This document shows, in pieces, positions 36,686 to 45,597 of a stretch of DNA of 64,000 nt. The translations under genes were made by a program, and so were the position numbers. The stretch is from Streptosporangium violaceochromogenes (GTDB lineage: Bacteria > Actinomycetota > Actinomycetes > Streptosporangiales > Streptosporangiaceae): assembly GCF_014654615.1 (NCBI RefSeq), contig NZ_BNBB01000002.1, positions 124,001 to 188,000 of the forward strand. The letters are read 5' to 3'. Under the pieces are notes generated by a model. That model had not been told where the DNA came from, did not search any database, and saw only the letters and a list, made by a program, of their open reading frames with translations. Each line of letters opens with the position of its first letter. Positions within the stretch are counted from its first letter, which is position 1.

Positions 36686-38077
36686 TCACCAGTCGCGGCG
36701 TTCGTCCCGGTCGTCGCGATGCCGGTCGTCGTAGCGCTGTTCGGGGCGCAGCCGCTCCCCGGTGGAGTGCTGGCCGTAGGAGTGCGCCCCCCTCGGCTCG
36801 GGCTGCTGCCCGCGCAGGCCCAGCGGATCGGAGGGGTCCACCCCCTGGTAGGAGGAGGGCGAGCCGTACAGGTCACGCAGGTCGGCCGGGTGACCGGCCT
36901 GCGGGGGCTGCTGCGTGGCGCGCCCGTAGGCGTCGGGCTGGGGTGAGGCGGGGTAGCCGTAGCCCTCGCCGTAGCCCTCGGAGGGCGCGGCGCCGTAGAC
37001 GGGCTGCTGGACCGGGAACCCGGCGGGGTCGGTGGAGTGCCCCGGCGGGGCGAAGGGGTCGGGCTGCGGCTGCCTGCCCCCGGATACGGCGAACGGATCC
37101 ACCGCATGCGGAGACGTCGCCCCATAGGGGTCGGAGTGGCGGCCCGGGGACTGCGCACCGTAGGCGTCGGGCTGCGCGGGCGGGCCGTCGAGCACGTCGG
37201 GCTGCGCGGGGAGGGCGGCGAAGGGGTCGGGCTGCGGCTGCCTGCCCCCGGATACGGCGAACGGATCCACCGCATGCGGAGACGTCGCCCCATAGGGGTC
37301 GGAGTGGCGGCCCGGGGACTGCGCACCGTAGGCGTCGGGCTGCGCGGCCTGTGACCGCTTGCCGTACAGCTCGGGCCGGCGGCCGGGCGGCGGGGTGCCG
37401 TAGGAGTCGGGCTGCGGGAAGGCGTAGGCCGGGTCGCCGGAGGCGGGGTAGGCCGGATCACCCTGGCCGGGGCCGAACGGCTCGGCCGGTTGCGGCCGGC
37501 CGTAGGACAGGCTGTCGTTCACGATCATGTTCTCGCGCGGCACCGCGTCGGCGGGGCCGTACCCTCCGGTCGTCCCGGCGGCCGCCCCCGCGGGCGCGCG
37601 CTCCTGGGACCGGTCCAAGGGCGCGGCGTTTCCCCGGGCGACGAGCACGTCCGTGGGACTGAGGGCGGGGACCGGGCGCGGCTCCTCCGGCGGGGTGATC
37701 ACCTGGGTGACCTGGTCGGGCTGCGGCTGAGGCTGCCGGCCGGCGTAGTCCTCGGGACGGGGCCGGGCGTACTGGCCGGTGCCGGGGAAGGCGTCCTGCT
37801 CCTGCGGCCTGCCGGGGACGGCCGCCGGGGGCTGCTCGCCGACCTCGTCGGGATACTGGCCCCCCGCCTCGACGAAGCCCTCGTCAAGGGTGTCCACCAG
37901 GCGCCCCACGTCGTTCATGGGCATACGGAAACTCGCGGTGCACATCTCGCCGCGCCACAGGCTCAGAACCAGAGTGCCTTCGTGCCAGGTGACCCTGAGC
38001 ACCCGCTCCTGGCCACGCTCGTCAAAGAACACCTCGCCGAACGACGGCAACGGGACCACTTCCGACATAGAGGACAT
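36686..38077 (-). CDS. Repetitive Pro/Gln/Tyr-rich protein of unknown function
   Basis: 463 residues from ATG 38077. The first ~75 residues are a compact conserved-looking domain (SFGEVFFDERGQERVLRVTW, WRGEMCTASFRMPMNDVGRL). The rest is low complexity, rich in P, Q, G, D and Y with repeated PDAYG, DPYG and DPFA words, and ends in a charged RDDRDERRDW. No signal peptide or membrane segment is visible, so a cytoplasmic disordered protein is likely. It contains a perfect in-frame 131-base duplication. I do not recognise a function. Confidence 0.7.
   Translation of the reverse strand: MSSMSEVVPLPSFGEVFFDERGQERVLRVTWHEGTLVLSLWRGEMCTASFRMPMNDVGRLVDTLDEGFVEAGGQYPDEVGEQPPAAVPGRPQEQDAFPGTGQYARPRPEDYAGRQPQPQPDQVTQVITPPEEPRPVPALSPTDVLVARGNAAPLDRSQERAPAGAAAGTTGGYGPADAVPRENMIVNDSLSYGRPQPAEPFGPGQGDPAYPASGDPAYAFPQPDSYGTPPPGRRPELYGKRSQAAQPDAYGAQSPGRHSDPYGATSPHAVDPFAVSGGRQPQPDPFAALPAQPDVLDGPPAQPDAYGAQSPGRHSDPYGATSPHAVDPFAVSGGRQPQPDPFAPPGHSTDPAGFPVQQPVYGAAPSEGYGEGYGYPASPQPDAYGRATQQPPQAGHPADLRDLYGSPSSYQGVDPSDPLGLRGQQPEPRGAHSYGQHSTGERLRPEQRYDDRHRDDRDERRDW
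37049..37179 (-). repeat. Perfect 131-base direct repeat, copy 1
   Basis: This stretch is identical base for base to 37217-37347. The offset is 168 bases (56 codons), so the duplication keeps frame. It encodes the PDAYG-DPYG-DPFAVSGG unit of the repetitive protein. Confidence 0.95.
37217..37347 (-). repeat. Perfect 131-base direct repeat, copy 2
   Basis: Identical to 37049-37179, separated by 37 bases. The absence of silent differences indicates a very recent duplication or ongoing conversion. Confidence 0.95.
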
Positions 38078-38651
38078 AATGAAGACAAACCCCTCAGACG
38101 TCCAGCAGGACCAGGGGGATCGCCCTCGCCGGGTGCGGCCCTGGCGCAGTGACGAGGAGCAGGCACTCACCGACCATCACTCTCAGTCACCGCCTAACTT
38201 GCAAAGGGTACGCAATGGAACAGCAACGTAAAGGAACTATAACCGAGCACAGAGGAGCCAAGGGGCAGATCGGCCACAGAGCCCGGACACCCCCTCGCGA
38301 TCGGCCTTCACACAGGTCAGGCCATACGCCCCGGCAGCACGTCCACGACCGAACAGACCCCTGACCGGCCGGTCGGAGAGAACGCGAAACCCCCGCCGCC
38401 GTCCGCGATTCACATATATCACCGAAGGAAGCCGTCCATCGGCGGCTTGTCAAGACCGGCCTCAAGCAGACACGCGACGCCGGAGCCGGACGCGCCCCGG
38501 CTCGCGAGACGCGGGGCGGGGACGGCACGGCGGGGAGAGACCGCTTCCGGAAACGTCCCCGGAAAAAGGCCGGGGACGCCGGAGCGCGCCCGCCGGGTGA
38601 CTCGCCGAAGCCGGCCGCGACCGTCGGGGAGAGCCGGTACGGTTGGCTGTC
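38078..38651. other. Divergent intergenic region between the repetitive-protein and helicase genes
   Basis: This 574-base spacer is AT-richer than average around 38200-38240 and 38400-38440. It holds one possible small ORF (38215-38364, 49 residues, starting MEQQRKGT, with AAAGGG 6 bases upstream) of basic, low-complexity sequence that I do not trust as a gene. Promoters for both flanking genes should lie here, but no consensus pair is obvious. Confidence 0.5.
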
Positions 38652-40676
38652 GTGCCGACCGACTCCGCCATCCCCGCCGAAGACGCCCCCTCCGCAGTGG
38701 AGCCGCCCCCGGTCCGGGAGTTGCTCGGCGCCGCCGTGACGGCGGTCGGCGGGGCCGAGCGTCCCGGCCAGGTCAAGATGGCGCAGGCGGTGGAGCACGC
38801 CATCCGCTCAGGTGAGCACCTCGCCGTCCAGGCCGGAACCGGCACCGGGAAATCCCTGGCCTACCTGATCCCCTCGATCCGGCACGCGATGACCTCCGAG
38901 GGCGCCGTGGTCGTCTCCACCGCCACCGTCGCCCTCCAGCGCCAGCTCGTCGACCGCGACCTGCCCCGGCTCGCGGCGGTGCTCGCCCCGGAGCTGCCGC
39001 ACGAGCCCACGTTCGCGATCCTCAAGGGCCGCCGCAACTACCTCTGCCGTTACAAGGCCGCGGCCGGGTGGCCCGACGACGAGCAGGAGCAGCTCTTCGA
39101 GCCGCGCGAGGCGAGCGCGACCGGCCGGATGGTCCAGCGCATCCAGGAGTGGGCCGAGGAGACCGAGACCGGAGACCGGGACGAACTGGTCCCCGGCGTC
39201 AGCGAGCAGGCCTGGCGGCAGTTCTCGGTCGGCGCCCAGGAGTGCCTGGGCGCCGCGCGCTGCCCGAGCGGGATGGAGTGCTTCGCCGAGCTGGCCCGCG
39301 CCCGCGCCGGCGAGGCCGACATCGTCGTCACCAACCACGCGCTGCTGGCGATCGACGCCATGGAGGACTTCTCCCTCCTGCCCGAGCACGACGTGGTCGT
39401 GGTGGACGAGGCCCACGAGCTGGTCGACCGGGTCACCCTGGCGGTGACCCGCGAGCTGTCGGACACCATGGTGGCCACGGCCGTACGGAGGGTCGGAAGG
39501 CTCATCGAGCAGTCCGTCTCCGACCGGCTCATGGAGGCCGGGGAGGATCTCAAGGCCCTTCTGGCCGTCGCGCCCGCCGGACGCCTCGACGAGCTTCCCC
39601 AGGTGCTCGGGATGACCCTCGCCCTGGTGCGCGACGCGGCAGCGGCGTGCGTCACCGCGCTGGGCCCCAGAACCGCGGGCGACAAGGACGACCCCGAGAG
39701 CGCGGGGCTGCGCAAGGCGGCCTTCACCGCGCTGGAGGAGATCCGCGACACCGCGCAGCGGATGCTGGAGGCGTTCGGCCACGCCGAGGAGGTGGACCGG
39801 CCCGAGGTGGTCTGGCTGGAGGCCGGCACCGACCGGCGGCCGCCCCTGCTGCGGATCGCCCCGCTGACCGTCGGGGGCATGCTGCGTGAGAAGCTCTTCG
39901 GCGACCGCACGGTGATCCTGACCTCCGCCACACTCGTGCTGGGCGGCGCCTTCGACGGCCTGGCCCGCCAGTGGGGGCTCGGCCCGGAGAACGGGAAGGG
40001 CGAGCGGGCCGGCTGGACCGGCCTGGACGTCGGCTCCCCCTTCGACCACGCGCGCAGCGGCATCCTCTACGTCGCCAGGCACCTGCCCCAGCCGGGCCGC
40101 GACGGCCTGCCGGAGGCGTACCTCAACGAGATCACCGAGCTGATCGAGGCCGCCGGGGGCCGGACCCTCGGCCTGTTCTCCTCGATGCGCGCCGCCAAGG
40201 CCGCCACCGAGGCGCTGCGCGACCGCCTGGGGGTGCCGCTGCTGTGCCAGGGCGACGACTCCACGATGCTGCTGGTCAAGCGGTTCGCCGAGGACGAGCC
40301 GACCTGCCTGTTCGGCACCCTCTCCCTCTGGCAGGGGGTGGACGTCCCGGGGCCGTCCCTGCGGCTGGTCATCATCGACCGTATCCCGTTCCCCCGTCCC
40401 GACGACCCGCTGGTCTCGGCGCGCCAGCGTCACGTCACCGCCAAGGGCGGCAACGGCTTCATGGAGGTCGCCGCCACCCACGCCGCCCTGCTGCTCGCTC
40501 AAGGGGCCGGCCGCCTGCTCCGCGGACGGCACGACAAGGGCGTCGTCGCGATCCTGGACCCCCGGCTGGCCACCGCCCGTTACGCCGGCTTCCTGCGCGA
40601 CTCCCTGCCGCCCTTCTGGCCAACCGACGACCCGGCCAAGGTCCGCGACGCGCTCAGGCGGCTCGGCGGCGCGTAG
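38652..40676 (+). CDS. DinG-family ATP-dependent DNA helicase (XPD-like, Fe-S)
   Basis: 674 residues from GTG 38652; a TTG nine bases earlier is an alternative. Walker A is AGTGTGKSLAYLIPS and Walker B is VVVDEAHEL (DEAH). Four cysteines at the iron-sulfur position (NYLC, QECLG, ARCPSG, MEC) lie between motifs I and II, as in DinG/XPD helicases. Later motifs include TSATLVLGGAFDGLARQWG and AQGAGRLLRGRHDKGVVAI. It unwinds DNA structures such as R-loops or flaps during repair. It ends before a convergent shikimate operon. Confidence 0.9.
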   Translation: MPTDSAIPAEDAPSAVEPPPVRELLGAAVTAVGGAERPGQVKMAQAVEHAIRSGEHLAVQAGTGTGKSLAYLIPSIRHAMTSEGAVVVSTATVALQRQLVDRDLPRLAAVLAPELPHEPTFAILKGRRNYLCRYKAAAGWPDDEQEQLFEPREASATGRMVQRIQEWAEETETGDRDELVPGVSEQAWRQFSVGAQECLGAARCPSGMECFAELARARAGEADIVVTNHALLAIDAMEDFSLLPEHDVVVVDEAHELVDRVTLAVTRELSDTMVATAVRRVGRLIEQSVSDRLMEAGEDLKALLAVAPAGRLDELPQVLGMTLALVRDAAAACVTALGPRTAGDKDDPESAGLRKAAFTALEEIRDTAQRMLEAFGHAEEVDRPEVVWLEAGTDRRPPLLRIAPLTVGGMLREKLFGDRTVILTSATLVLGGAFDGLARQWGLGPENGKGERAGWTGLDVGSPFDHARSGILYVARHLPQPGRDGLPEAYLNEITELIEAAGGRTLGLFSSMRAAKAATEALRDRLGVPLLCQGDDSTMLLVKRFAEDEPTCLFGTLSLWQGVDVPGPSLRLVIIDRIPFPRPDDPLVSARQRHVTAKGGNGFMEVAATHAALLLAQGAGRLLRGRHDKGVVAILDPRLATARYAGFLRDSLPPFWPTDDPAKVRDALRRLGGA

Positions 40677-40710
40677 ACCGCACCGCCGACCGGCGCCTGA
40701 GGAAAGAGGC

Positions 40711-40770
40711 CGTACGGCGGGGCCGAAAAAGGGCCGGCGTCGTACGGCGGGGCCGGGAAAGGGCCGGCCC
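40711..40770. repeat. Two 30-base tandem repeats in the dinG/aroQ gap
   Basis: 40711-40740 and 40741-40770 differ at only a few bases (both begin CGTACGGCGGGGCCG). The second ends in the palindrome GGGCCGGCCC (40761-40770) next to the aroQ stop and may help terminate transcription from both sides. Confidence 0.8.
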
Positions 40771-40771
40771 G

Positions 40772-41254
40772 CTAGGCCGCGAGCTCGGCGATCGCGTGCA
40801 GCGCGAGCACGTACGAACGCAGCCCGAACCCCGCGATGGTGCCGGTGGCCACGGCGGCGACCACCGAGGTGTGGCGGAACTCCTCCCGGGCGGCCGGGTT
40901 GGAGATGTGCACCTCGACCAGGGGCGCGGTGCGCTGGGCGATGGCGTCGCGCAGCGCGTAGGAGTAGTGGGTGAAGGCCGCCGGGTTCAGCACCACCGGG
41001 ACACGGCCGTCGGCCGCCTCGTGCAGCCAGGCGACCAGTTCGGCCTCGTCGTCGGTCTGCCGGACGTCCACCGACATGCCGAGCCGCCGCCCGGTGTCGC
41101 GGCAGAGCGCCGCCAGGTCGGCCATGGTCTCGGCGCCGTAGACGTCCGGCTCCCGGACGCCGAGCCGCGACAGGTTGGGCCCGTTGAGGACGTAGACGAC
41201 GCGCATCCGATCATTCACCACTTCTTCGTCGGCAGGAGATCCCGCCGGGCTCAC
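40772..41254 (-). CDS. aroQ: 3-dehydroquinate dehydratase, type II
   Basis: 160 residues. Motifs of the type II enzyme are [19 protein letters not shown] (catalytic Tyr at the end), [17 protein letters not shown] (normally N-P-(G/A)-A-xTH) and [20 protein letters not shown], with [11 protein letters not shown] at the C-terminus. It converts 3-dehydroquinate to 3-dehydroshikimate in the cytoplasm. It starts with GTG in a GTGA overlap with aroB. An internal ATG at 41206 would give the usual family N-terminus ([11 protein letters not shown]), so the first 16 residues may be absent. Confidence 0.93.
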   Translation of the reverse strand: MSPAGSPADEEVVNDRMRVVYVLNGPNLSRLGVREPDVYGAETMADLAALCRDTGRRLGMSVDVRQTDDEAELVAWLHEAADGRVPVVLNPAAFTHYSYALRDAIAQRTAPLVEVHISNPAAREEFRHTSVVAAVATGTIAGFGLRSYVLALHAIAELAA

Positions 41255-42327
41255 AGTGCGATCTCGTGGTAGGCGGCCTCAAGCAGCTCCTCCGGCGGGT
41301 CCTCCAGCGGGGAAACCCTGGCCAGGTCGTCCAGGACGACGAAACGGAGCGTGGTGCCCCGGCTCTTCTTGTCCAGGCGCATGTGCGCGCGGATCTCGGG
41401 CCACGCCTCGCGGCGGTAGGCCGTGGGCAGCCCGACCGAGGTCAGGATGGAGCGCGTGCGCTCCACGACGGCCGAGCCGATCCGGCCGTCCAGGCGGGAC
41501 AGCTCCGCGGCGTAGACCATGCCGATGGCGACGGCCTCTCCGTGCCGCATCCGGTAGTGTTCCACCCTCTCGATGGCGTGGGCCAGGGTGTGGCCGTAGT
41601 TGAGGATCTCCCGCAGGCCGCCCTCGCGCAGGTCCGCACCGACGACGTCGGCCTTGACGCGGACCTTCCGCTCGATCAGCTCCCGGGTGTGCCGGCCTCC
41701 GGGGTGCCGGGCGCCTTCGGGGTCGTCCTCGATGAGGGTCAGGATCACCGGGTCGGCGATGAACCCGCCCTTGATGATCTCCGCGAGGCCGGCGACGTAG
41801 TCGTCGCGGGGCACCGAGACCAAGGTGGCCAGATCGCACAGCACCCCGGCGGGAGGGTGGAAGGAGCCGACGAGGTTCTTGCCCTCGGGGGTGTTGATGC
41901 CGGTCTTGCCGCCGATCGCGGCGTCCACCATGCCCAGCAGGGTGGTCGGCACCTGCACGACCTTGACGCCCCGCAGCCAGGTGGCGGCGGCGAACCCGGC
42001 CAGGTCGGTGGTGGCGCCTCCGCCGACGCCGACCACGGCGTCGGAGCGGGTGACGCCCTGCCGCCCGAGCGACGACCACAGCCCGGCGATCACCTCGACC
42101 GTCTTGGCCTCCTCGGCGTCGGGCACCGGCATCGGGACGACCTCGTACCCGTCGGCCTGGATCGCGCCGCAGACGGGCCGGGCGATCTCCGGCAGGGACG
42201 CCGGGTGGACCACCGCGACCGTGCGGACGGCCGGTCCGAGCAGGCCGGGGAGCTCGCCCAGCACCCCCGCGCCGACCACCACGTCGTAGGGGGACTCCCC
42301 ACCGACCTTGATCCTGGAGATCGTCAC
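41251..42327 (-). CDS. aroB: 3-dehydroquinate synthase
   Basis: 358 residues. [21 protein letters not shown] (NAD-binding glycine-rich segment), [29 protein letters not shown] and [12 protein letters not shown] (metal-binding His) are all present. It makes 3-dehydroquinate from DAHP, the second step of the shikimate pathway. Start is GTG overlapping the aroK stop by four bases, and the stop overlaps aroQ, so aroK-aroB-aroQ are coupled. Confidence 0.96.
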   Translation of the reverse strand: MTISRIKVGGESPYDVVVGAGVLGELPGLLGPAVRTVAVVHPASLPEIARPVCGAIQADGYEVVPMPVPDAEEAKTVEVIAGLWSSLGRQGVTRSDAVVGVGGGATTDLAGFAAATWLRGVKVVQVPTTLLGMVDAAIGGKTGINTPEGKNLVGSFHPPAGVLCDLATLVSVPRDDYVAGLAEIIKGGFIADPVILTLIEDDPEGARHPGGRHTRELIERKVRVKADVVGADLREGGLREILNYGHTLAHAIERVEHYRMRHGEAVAIGMVYAAELSRLDGRIGSAVVERTRSILTSVGLPTAYRREAWPEIRAHMRLDKKSRGTTLRFVVLDDLARVSPLEDPPEELLEAAYHEIAL

Positions 42328-42827
42328 AGCTGTAGTCCCTTCACGATCTCGTCGACGACCTGGCCGGGATCGCGGTCGTCGGTGTCCACGGTGACCAGGG
42401 CCAGCCCCTCGTAGATCGGGCGGCGTTCGTCCATCAGCTTCTTCAGCCGGCTGCGCGGGTTCAGCACGAGCAGCGGCCGGGCCGAGGCCAGGCCCACCCG
42501 CTGCACGGCCTGCGAGAGCCCGACCCGCAGGTAGACGACCGGGTGGTCGGCCAGGGCCTCGCGGGTGGCCTCGGCCAGGACGGCGCCGCCGCCGAGGGCC
42601 AGCACGCCCTCGTGCTCGGCGAGCGCCAGCCGTACGGCCTGGGCCTCCAGCTCCCGGAAGCGGTCTTCGCCGTCCTCGACGAAGATGTCGCCGACCGGCT
42701 TGCCCGCCACGGCCTCCACGTCGGCGTCGGTGTCTCGGAAGGCGGCCCCCAACCGGTCCGCCAGCAGGTGGCCGACGGTCGACTTGCCCGCCCCGGGGGC
42801 GCCGATCAGGACTGCGCGGGGACTCAC
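42324..42827 (-). CDS. aroK: Shikimate kinase
   Basis: 167 residues. Walker A LIGAPGAGKSTVGHLLA, DTDADVEAVAGKPVGDIFVE with the shikimate-binding Asp, LALGGGAVLAEATREAL and the lid region RPLLVLNPRSRLKKLMDERR are intact. It phosphorylates shikimate at O3. The GTG start has GAGGAG about 6 bases upstream, the best ribosome site in this operon. Confidence 0.96.
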   Translation of the reverse strand: MSPRAVLIGAPGAGKSTVGHLLADRLGAAFRDTDADVEAVAGKPVGDIFVEDGEDRFRELEAQAVRLALAEHEGVLALGGGAVLAEATREALADHPVVYLRVGLSQAVQRVGLASARPLLVLNPRSRLKKLMDERRPIYEGLALVTVDTDDRDPGQVVDEIVKGLQL

Positions 42828-42891
42828 CGTGCCTCCTCGTGTCGTTCGGCGGTCACCTCGGCGGCCGGGGATCCGGCCGCGCCCGGCCCGC

Positions 42892-44070
42892 TCACTTGAT
42901 CACCATGGACGAAAGGTACCCCGACAGGTTGCGCGCGACCTCCTCGACGGAGTCGCCGCCGAACTTCTCGACCGCGGCGTCGGCCAGGATCAGCGCGACC
43001 ATCGCCTCGGCGACGATCGCGGCGGCCGGGACCGCGCAGACGTCGGAGCGTTCGTGGTGGGCCTTGGCGGGCTCGCCGGTCAGCACGTCGACGGTGGCCA
43101 GCGGCCGGGGCACCGTGGAGATCGGCTTCATCGCCGCGCTGACGCGCAGCGGCTCGCCGTTGGACATGCCCCCCTCGACCCCGCCGGCCCGGTTGGTGAT
43201 ACGGCGAACGCCGCCCGCGGTGTTCTCGATCTCGTCGTGGGCCCGGGAGCCGGGGCGGCGCGCGGTCTCGAAGCCGTCGCCGAGGGCGACCCCCTTGATC
43301 GCCTGGATGCCCATCAGCGCGGCGGCGAGGCGGGCGTCCAGGCGGCGGTCCCAGTGGGTGTAGCTGCCCAGGCCGGGCGGCAGGCCGTAGGCGACCACCT
43401 CGACGACGCCGCCCAGGGTGTCGCCCTCCTTGTGCGCCCTGTCGATCTCGGCCACCATCGCGGCGCTGCCGGCCGGGTCGGCGCAGCGCACGGGGTCGGC
43501 GTCGACCGCCTCCATGTCGCCGGGGCCGGGCAGGACGCCCTCGGTGGCCCGCGCCGCGCCGATGGAGACGACGTGACTGACGACGTCGACGCCGAGGGCC
43601 TGCTTGAGGAAGGCCCGGGCGACCTGGCCGAGGGCGACGCGGGCGGCGGTCTCCCGGGCGCTGGCCCGGTCGAGGACCGGCCGGGCGTCGTCGAAGCCGT
43701 ACTTCTGCATGCCGGCGAGGTCGGCGTGGCCGGGCCGGGGGCGTGAGCGCGGCGCGTTGCGGGCCTGGCCCTCCAGCAGCGCCGGATCCACCGGATCGGC
43801 CGCCATGACGGTCTCCCACTTGGGCCACTCGGTGTTGCCCACGCGGATGGCCACGGGGCTGCCGAGCGTGCGGCCGTGCCGTACGCCGCCCACGACGGTC
43901 ACCACGTCCTGCTCGAACTTCATCCGGGCGCCCCGGCCGTAGCCCAGGCGACGCCTGGCCAGCGCCCTGTCGATGTCGGCCGTGGTCACCTCCACCCCGG
44001 CGGGCATGCCCTCCATGATCGCGACGAGCTCAGGGCCGTGGGACTCTCCGGCGGTCAACCAGCGCAACAT
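42892..44070 (-). CDS. aroC: Chorismate synthase
   Basis: 392 residues. Signature regions are [20 protein letters not shown] at the N-terminus, [54 protein letters not shown] and [20 protein letters not shown]. It forms chorismate from EPSP using reduced FMN. It is the first aro gene of the operon, 64 bases ahead of aroK, and follows the prepilin peptidase gene by 81 bases. Confidence 0.97.
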   Translation of the reverse strand: MLRWLTAGESHGPELVAIMEGMPAGVEVTTADIDRALARRRLGYGRGARMKFEQDVVTVVGGVRHGRTLGSPVAIRVGNTEWPKWETVMAADPVDPALLEGQARNAPRSRPRPGHADLAGMQKYGFDDARPVLDRASARETAARVALGQVARAFLKQALGVDVVSHVVSIGAARATEGVLPGPGDMEAVDADPVRCADPAGSAAMVAEIDRAHKEGDTLGGVVEVVAYGLPPGLGSYTHWDRRLDARLAAALMGIQAIKGVALGDGFETARRPGSRAHDEIENTAGGVRRITNRAGGVEGGMSNGEPLRVSAAMKPISTVPRPLATVDVLTGEPAKAHHERSDVCAVPAAAIVAEAMVALILADAAVEKFGGDSVEEVARNLSGYLSSMVIK

Positions 44071-44151
44071 GGTGACAAGTCTTCCACGTGCCGCCCAGTG
44101 GAATGGCCGCCGCTCACCGGTTGAGACGCCGGCGGTGCCCGCCCGGCCGGC

Positions 44152-44976
44152 TCACAGGCCCGAGCCGGCGAGAACGACCCAGAAGGAACCGATGATCATG
44201 AAAGGGCCGAAGGGGATCTCGGTCTTCCGGTGCGCCCGCCGCAGGCCGACGAGCACCAGGGCGTAAACGCCGCCGAGGAGATAGGTGAGGAACGTCCCGG
44301 CCAGGAGATCCGGCCAGCCGGACCAGCCCAGCGCGCTGCCCAGGGCCAGCGCGAGCTTGACGTCCCCCAGGCCGATCCCGAAGGGGTGGATCAGGAACAG
44401 CAGGAGGTAGAAGGCACTCAGCGCGACACCGCCGAGGGCGGCCCGCACCAGGTCGTCGGGGCGGTGCTCGATGAGGGCCGTCACCGACAGCAGGGCGAGA
44501 AGGCCTGCGTGGGCGGACAGGGTCAGCGGGTCGGGGAGCCGGTGCGCGGCCAGGTCGACGAAGGCCAGCGGGACGGCGAGCAGGGCCAGCCAGCCGAAGG
44601 CGGCGACCTCCCCCCGGGAGGTCGCCGTGGCGGCCAGGCTCAGCAGGAGCAGCGCGGTGATCAGCTCCACCGACAGCGGCGGGGGGCCGACCGGGGCGGC
44701 GCAGGCCGGGCAGCGGCCGGTGGGCCACAGAACGGGCCACGGGACGGACCGCGGGACGGGCCACGAGGCGGGCCGCCCGCTCCTGGCCGCCGGGATGATC
44801 CCGGCCGCGGGGACGAGGCGGAAGGCGCAGGCCGGGCAGCGGACGCCCGCCGACAGGCCGTGACCGGCCGGGGGTACGGCCGAGTACCCGAGGACGGCGG
44901 CGCGCTGCGGCGCCCCGGCCATCAGGGAGACGGCGATCGACAGCGCGACCCACCAGATCGGGATCACCGAGGCCAC
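44152..44976 (-). CDS. Prepilin peptidase, A24 family
   Basis: 274 residues with about seven hydrophobic segments. The cytoplasmic N-terminal region carries two C-x2-C pairs (VRCPACAF and GRCPACAA), the zinc site of bifunctional PilD-type enzymes. The two catalytic aspartates are in VDLAAHRLPDPLT and GIGLGDVKLALAL (G-x-GD). It would cleave leader peptides of type IV pilin-like proteins; no pilin or Tad genes are in the window. A long Ala/Pro/Trp-rich insert (RSVPWPVLWPTG) separates the Cys pairs. GTG start, 4 bases after the SseB-family stop. Confidence 0.88.
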   Translation of the reverse strand: MASVIPIWWVALSIAVSLMAGAPQRAAVLGYSAVPPAGHGLSAGVRCPACAFRLVPAAGIIPAARSGRPASWPVPRSVPWPVLWPTGRCPACAAPVGPPPLSVELITALLLLSLAATATSRGEVAAFGWLALLAVPLAFVDLAAHRLPDPLTLSAHAGLLALLSVTALIEHRPDDLVRAALGGVALSAFYLLLFLIHPFGIGLGDVKLALALGSALGWSGWPDLLAGTFLTYLLGGVYALVLVGLRRAHRKTEIPFGPFMIIGSFWVVLAGSGL

Positions 44977-44980
44977 CCGG

Positions 44981-45532
44981 TCAGGATCGGCCGCGGAAGA
45001 GCCGGCCGAGCCGGCGCCGGGGATGCGCCGGGGCCTCCTCCATCCGCGCCACGGTGACCTCGGGGCCCAGCTCCCCGACGGTGCCCGACTCGACCGCGGC
45101 GAACGCCCGCAGCACGACCCCCTCGATCACGAAGGGCACCGGTCCGGCCACGTCGACGACCACCGCCGCCGCGTTCTCCCGTACGGCGGCCTGGCAGACC
45201 TTGCGGGTCGTGGCCTGGACGGGCCGGGCGTCCGGGCGCCAGCGCCGGAGCGCGTCGGCCCCGGTGAAGGCGACAACCGCCTCACGCCCGTCCTTGCCGA
45301 CGAGCTTCGGCAGGGCCATCTCGCTCTCCTTCTCCTGCCGCAGCCCGTGCGCGCCGACCTCCGACTCCGTCAGCACGGCCACGACCGGGACGAGCAGCCG
45401 CGCCCCGCCCAGCGCGGCGATCACCGCGCCCGCCTCGCCGGTGCCTTCCGAGAAGGCCGCGAGCGCGGACGAAACGGCGGCGTCGGCGGAGCCGTCGTCG
45501 TCGGGGACCAGGGGCTGAGGAATGCTCGGCAC
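44981..45532 (-). CDS. SseB-family protein
   Basis: 183 residues, start GTG giving MPSIPQPLVPDDDG. The core has GGARLLVPVVAVLTESE, MALPKLVGKDGREAVVAFTG and DVAGPVPFVIEGVVLRAFA, matching the SseB N-terminal domain seen in many actinobacterial proteins. Its function is unknown in this group. It is followed at 4 bases by the prepilin peptidase and then the aro genes, so it may be the first gene of that operon. Confidence 0.82.
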   Translation of the reverse strand: MPSIPQPLVPDDDGSADAAVSSALAAFSEGTGEAGAVIAALGGARLLVPVVAVLTESEVGAHGLRQEKESEMALPKLVGKDGREAVVAFTGADALRRWRPDARPVQATTRKVCQAAVRENAAAVVVDVAGPVPFVIEGVVLRAFAAVESGTVGELGPEVTVARMEEAPAHPRRRLGRLFRGRS

Positions 45533-45597
45533 GAACCGGGAGCCTACCCGCGCCGAGCGGCGGGGCGGCAGGACGAGCCCTCTTTTTCCGGGGCTTC

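Noticed and set aside
37049-37347. CRISPR-like repeat-spacer layout
   Set aside because: Only two copies, 131 bases long, in frame within a protein gene. This is a coding duplication.
38215-38364. Small 49-codon ORF with an AAAGGG ribosome-like site
   Set aside because: The peptide is basic, low-complexity and unlike any family I know. It lies in a divergent promoter region, and the start site alone is not enough to call a gene.
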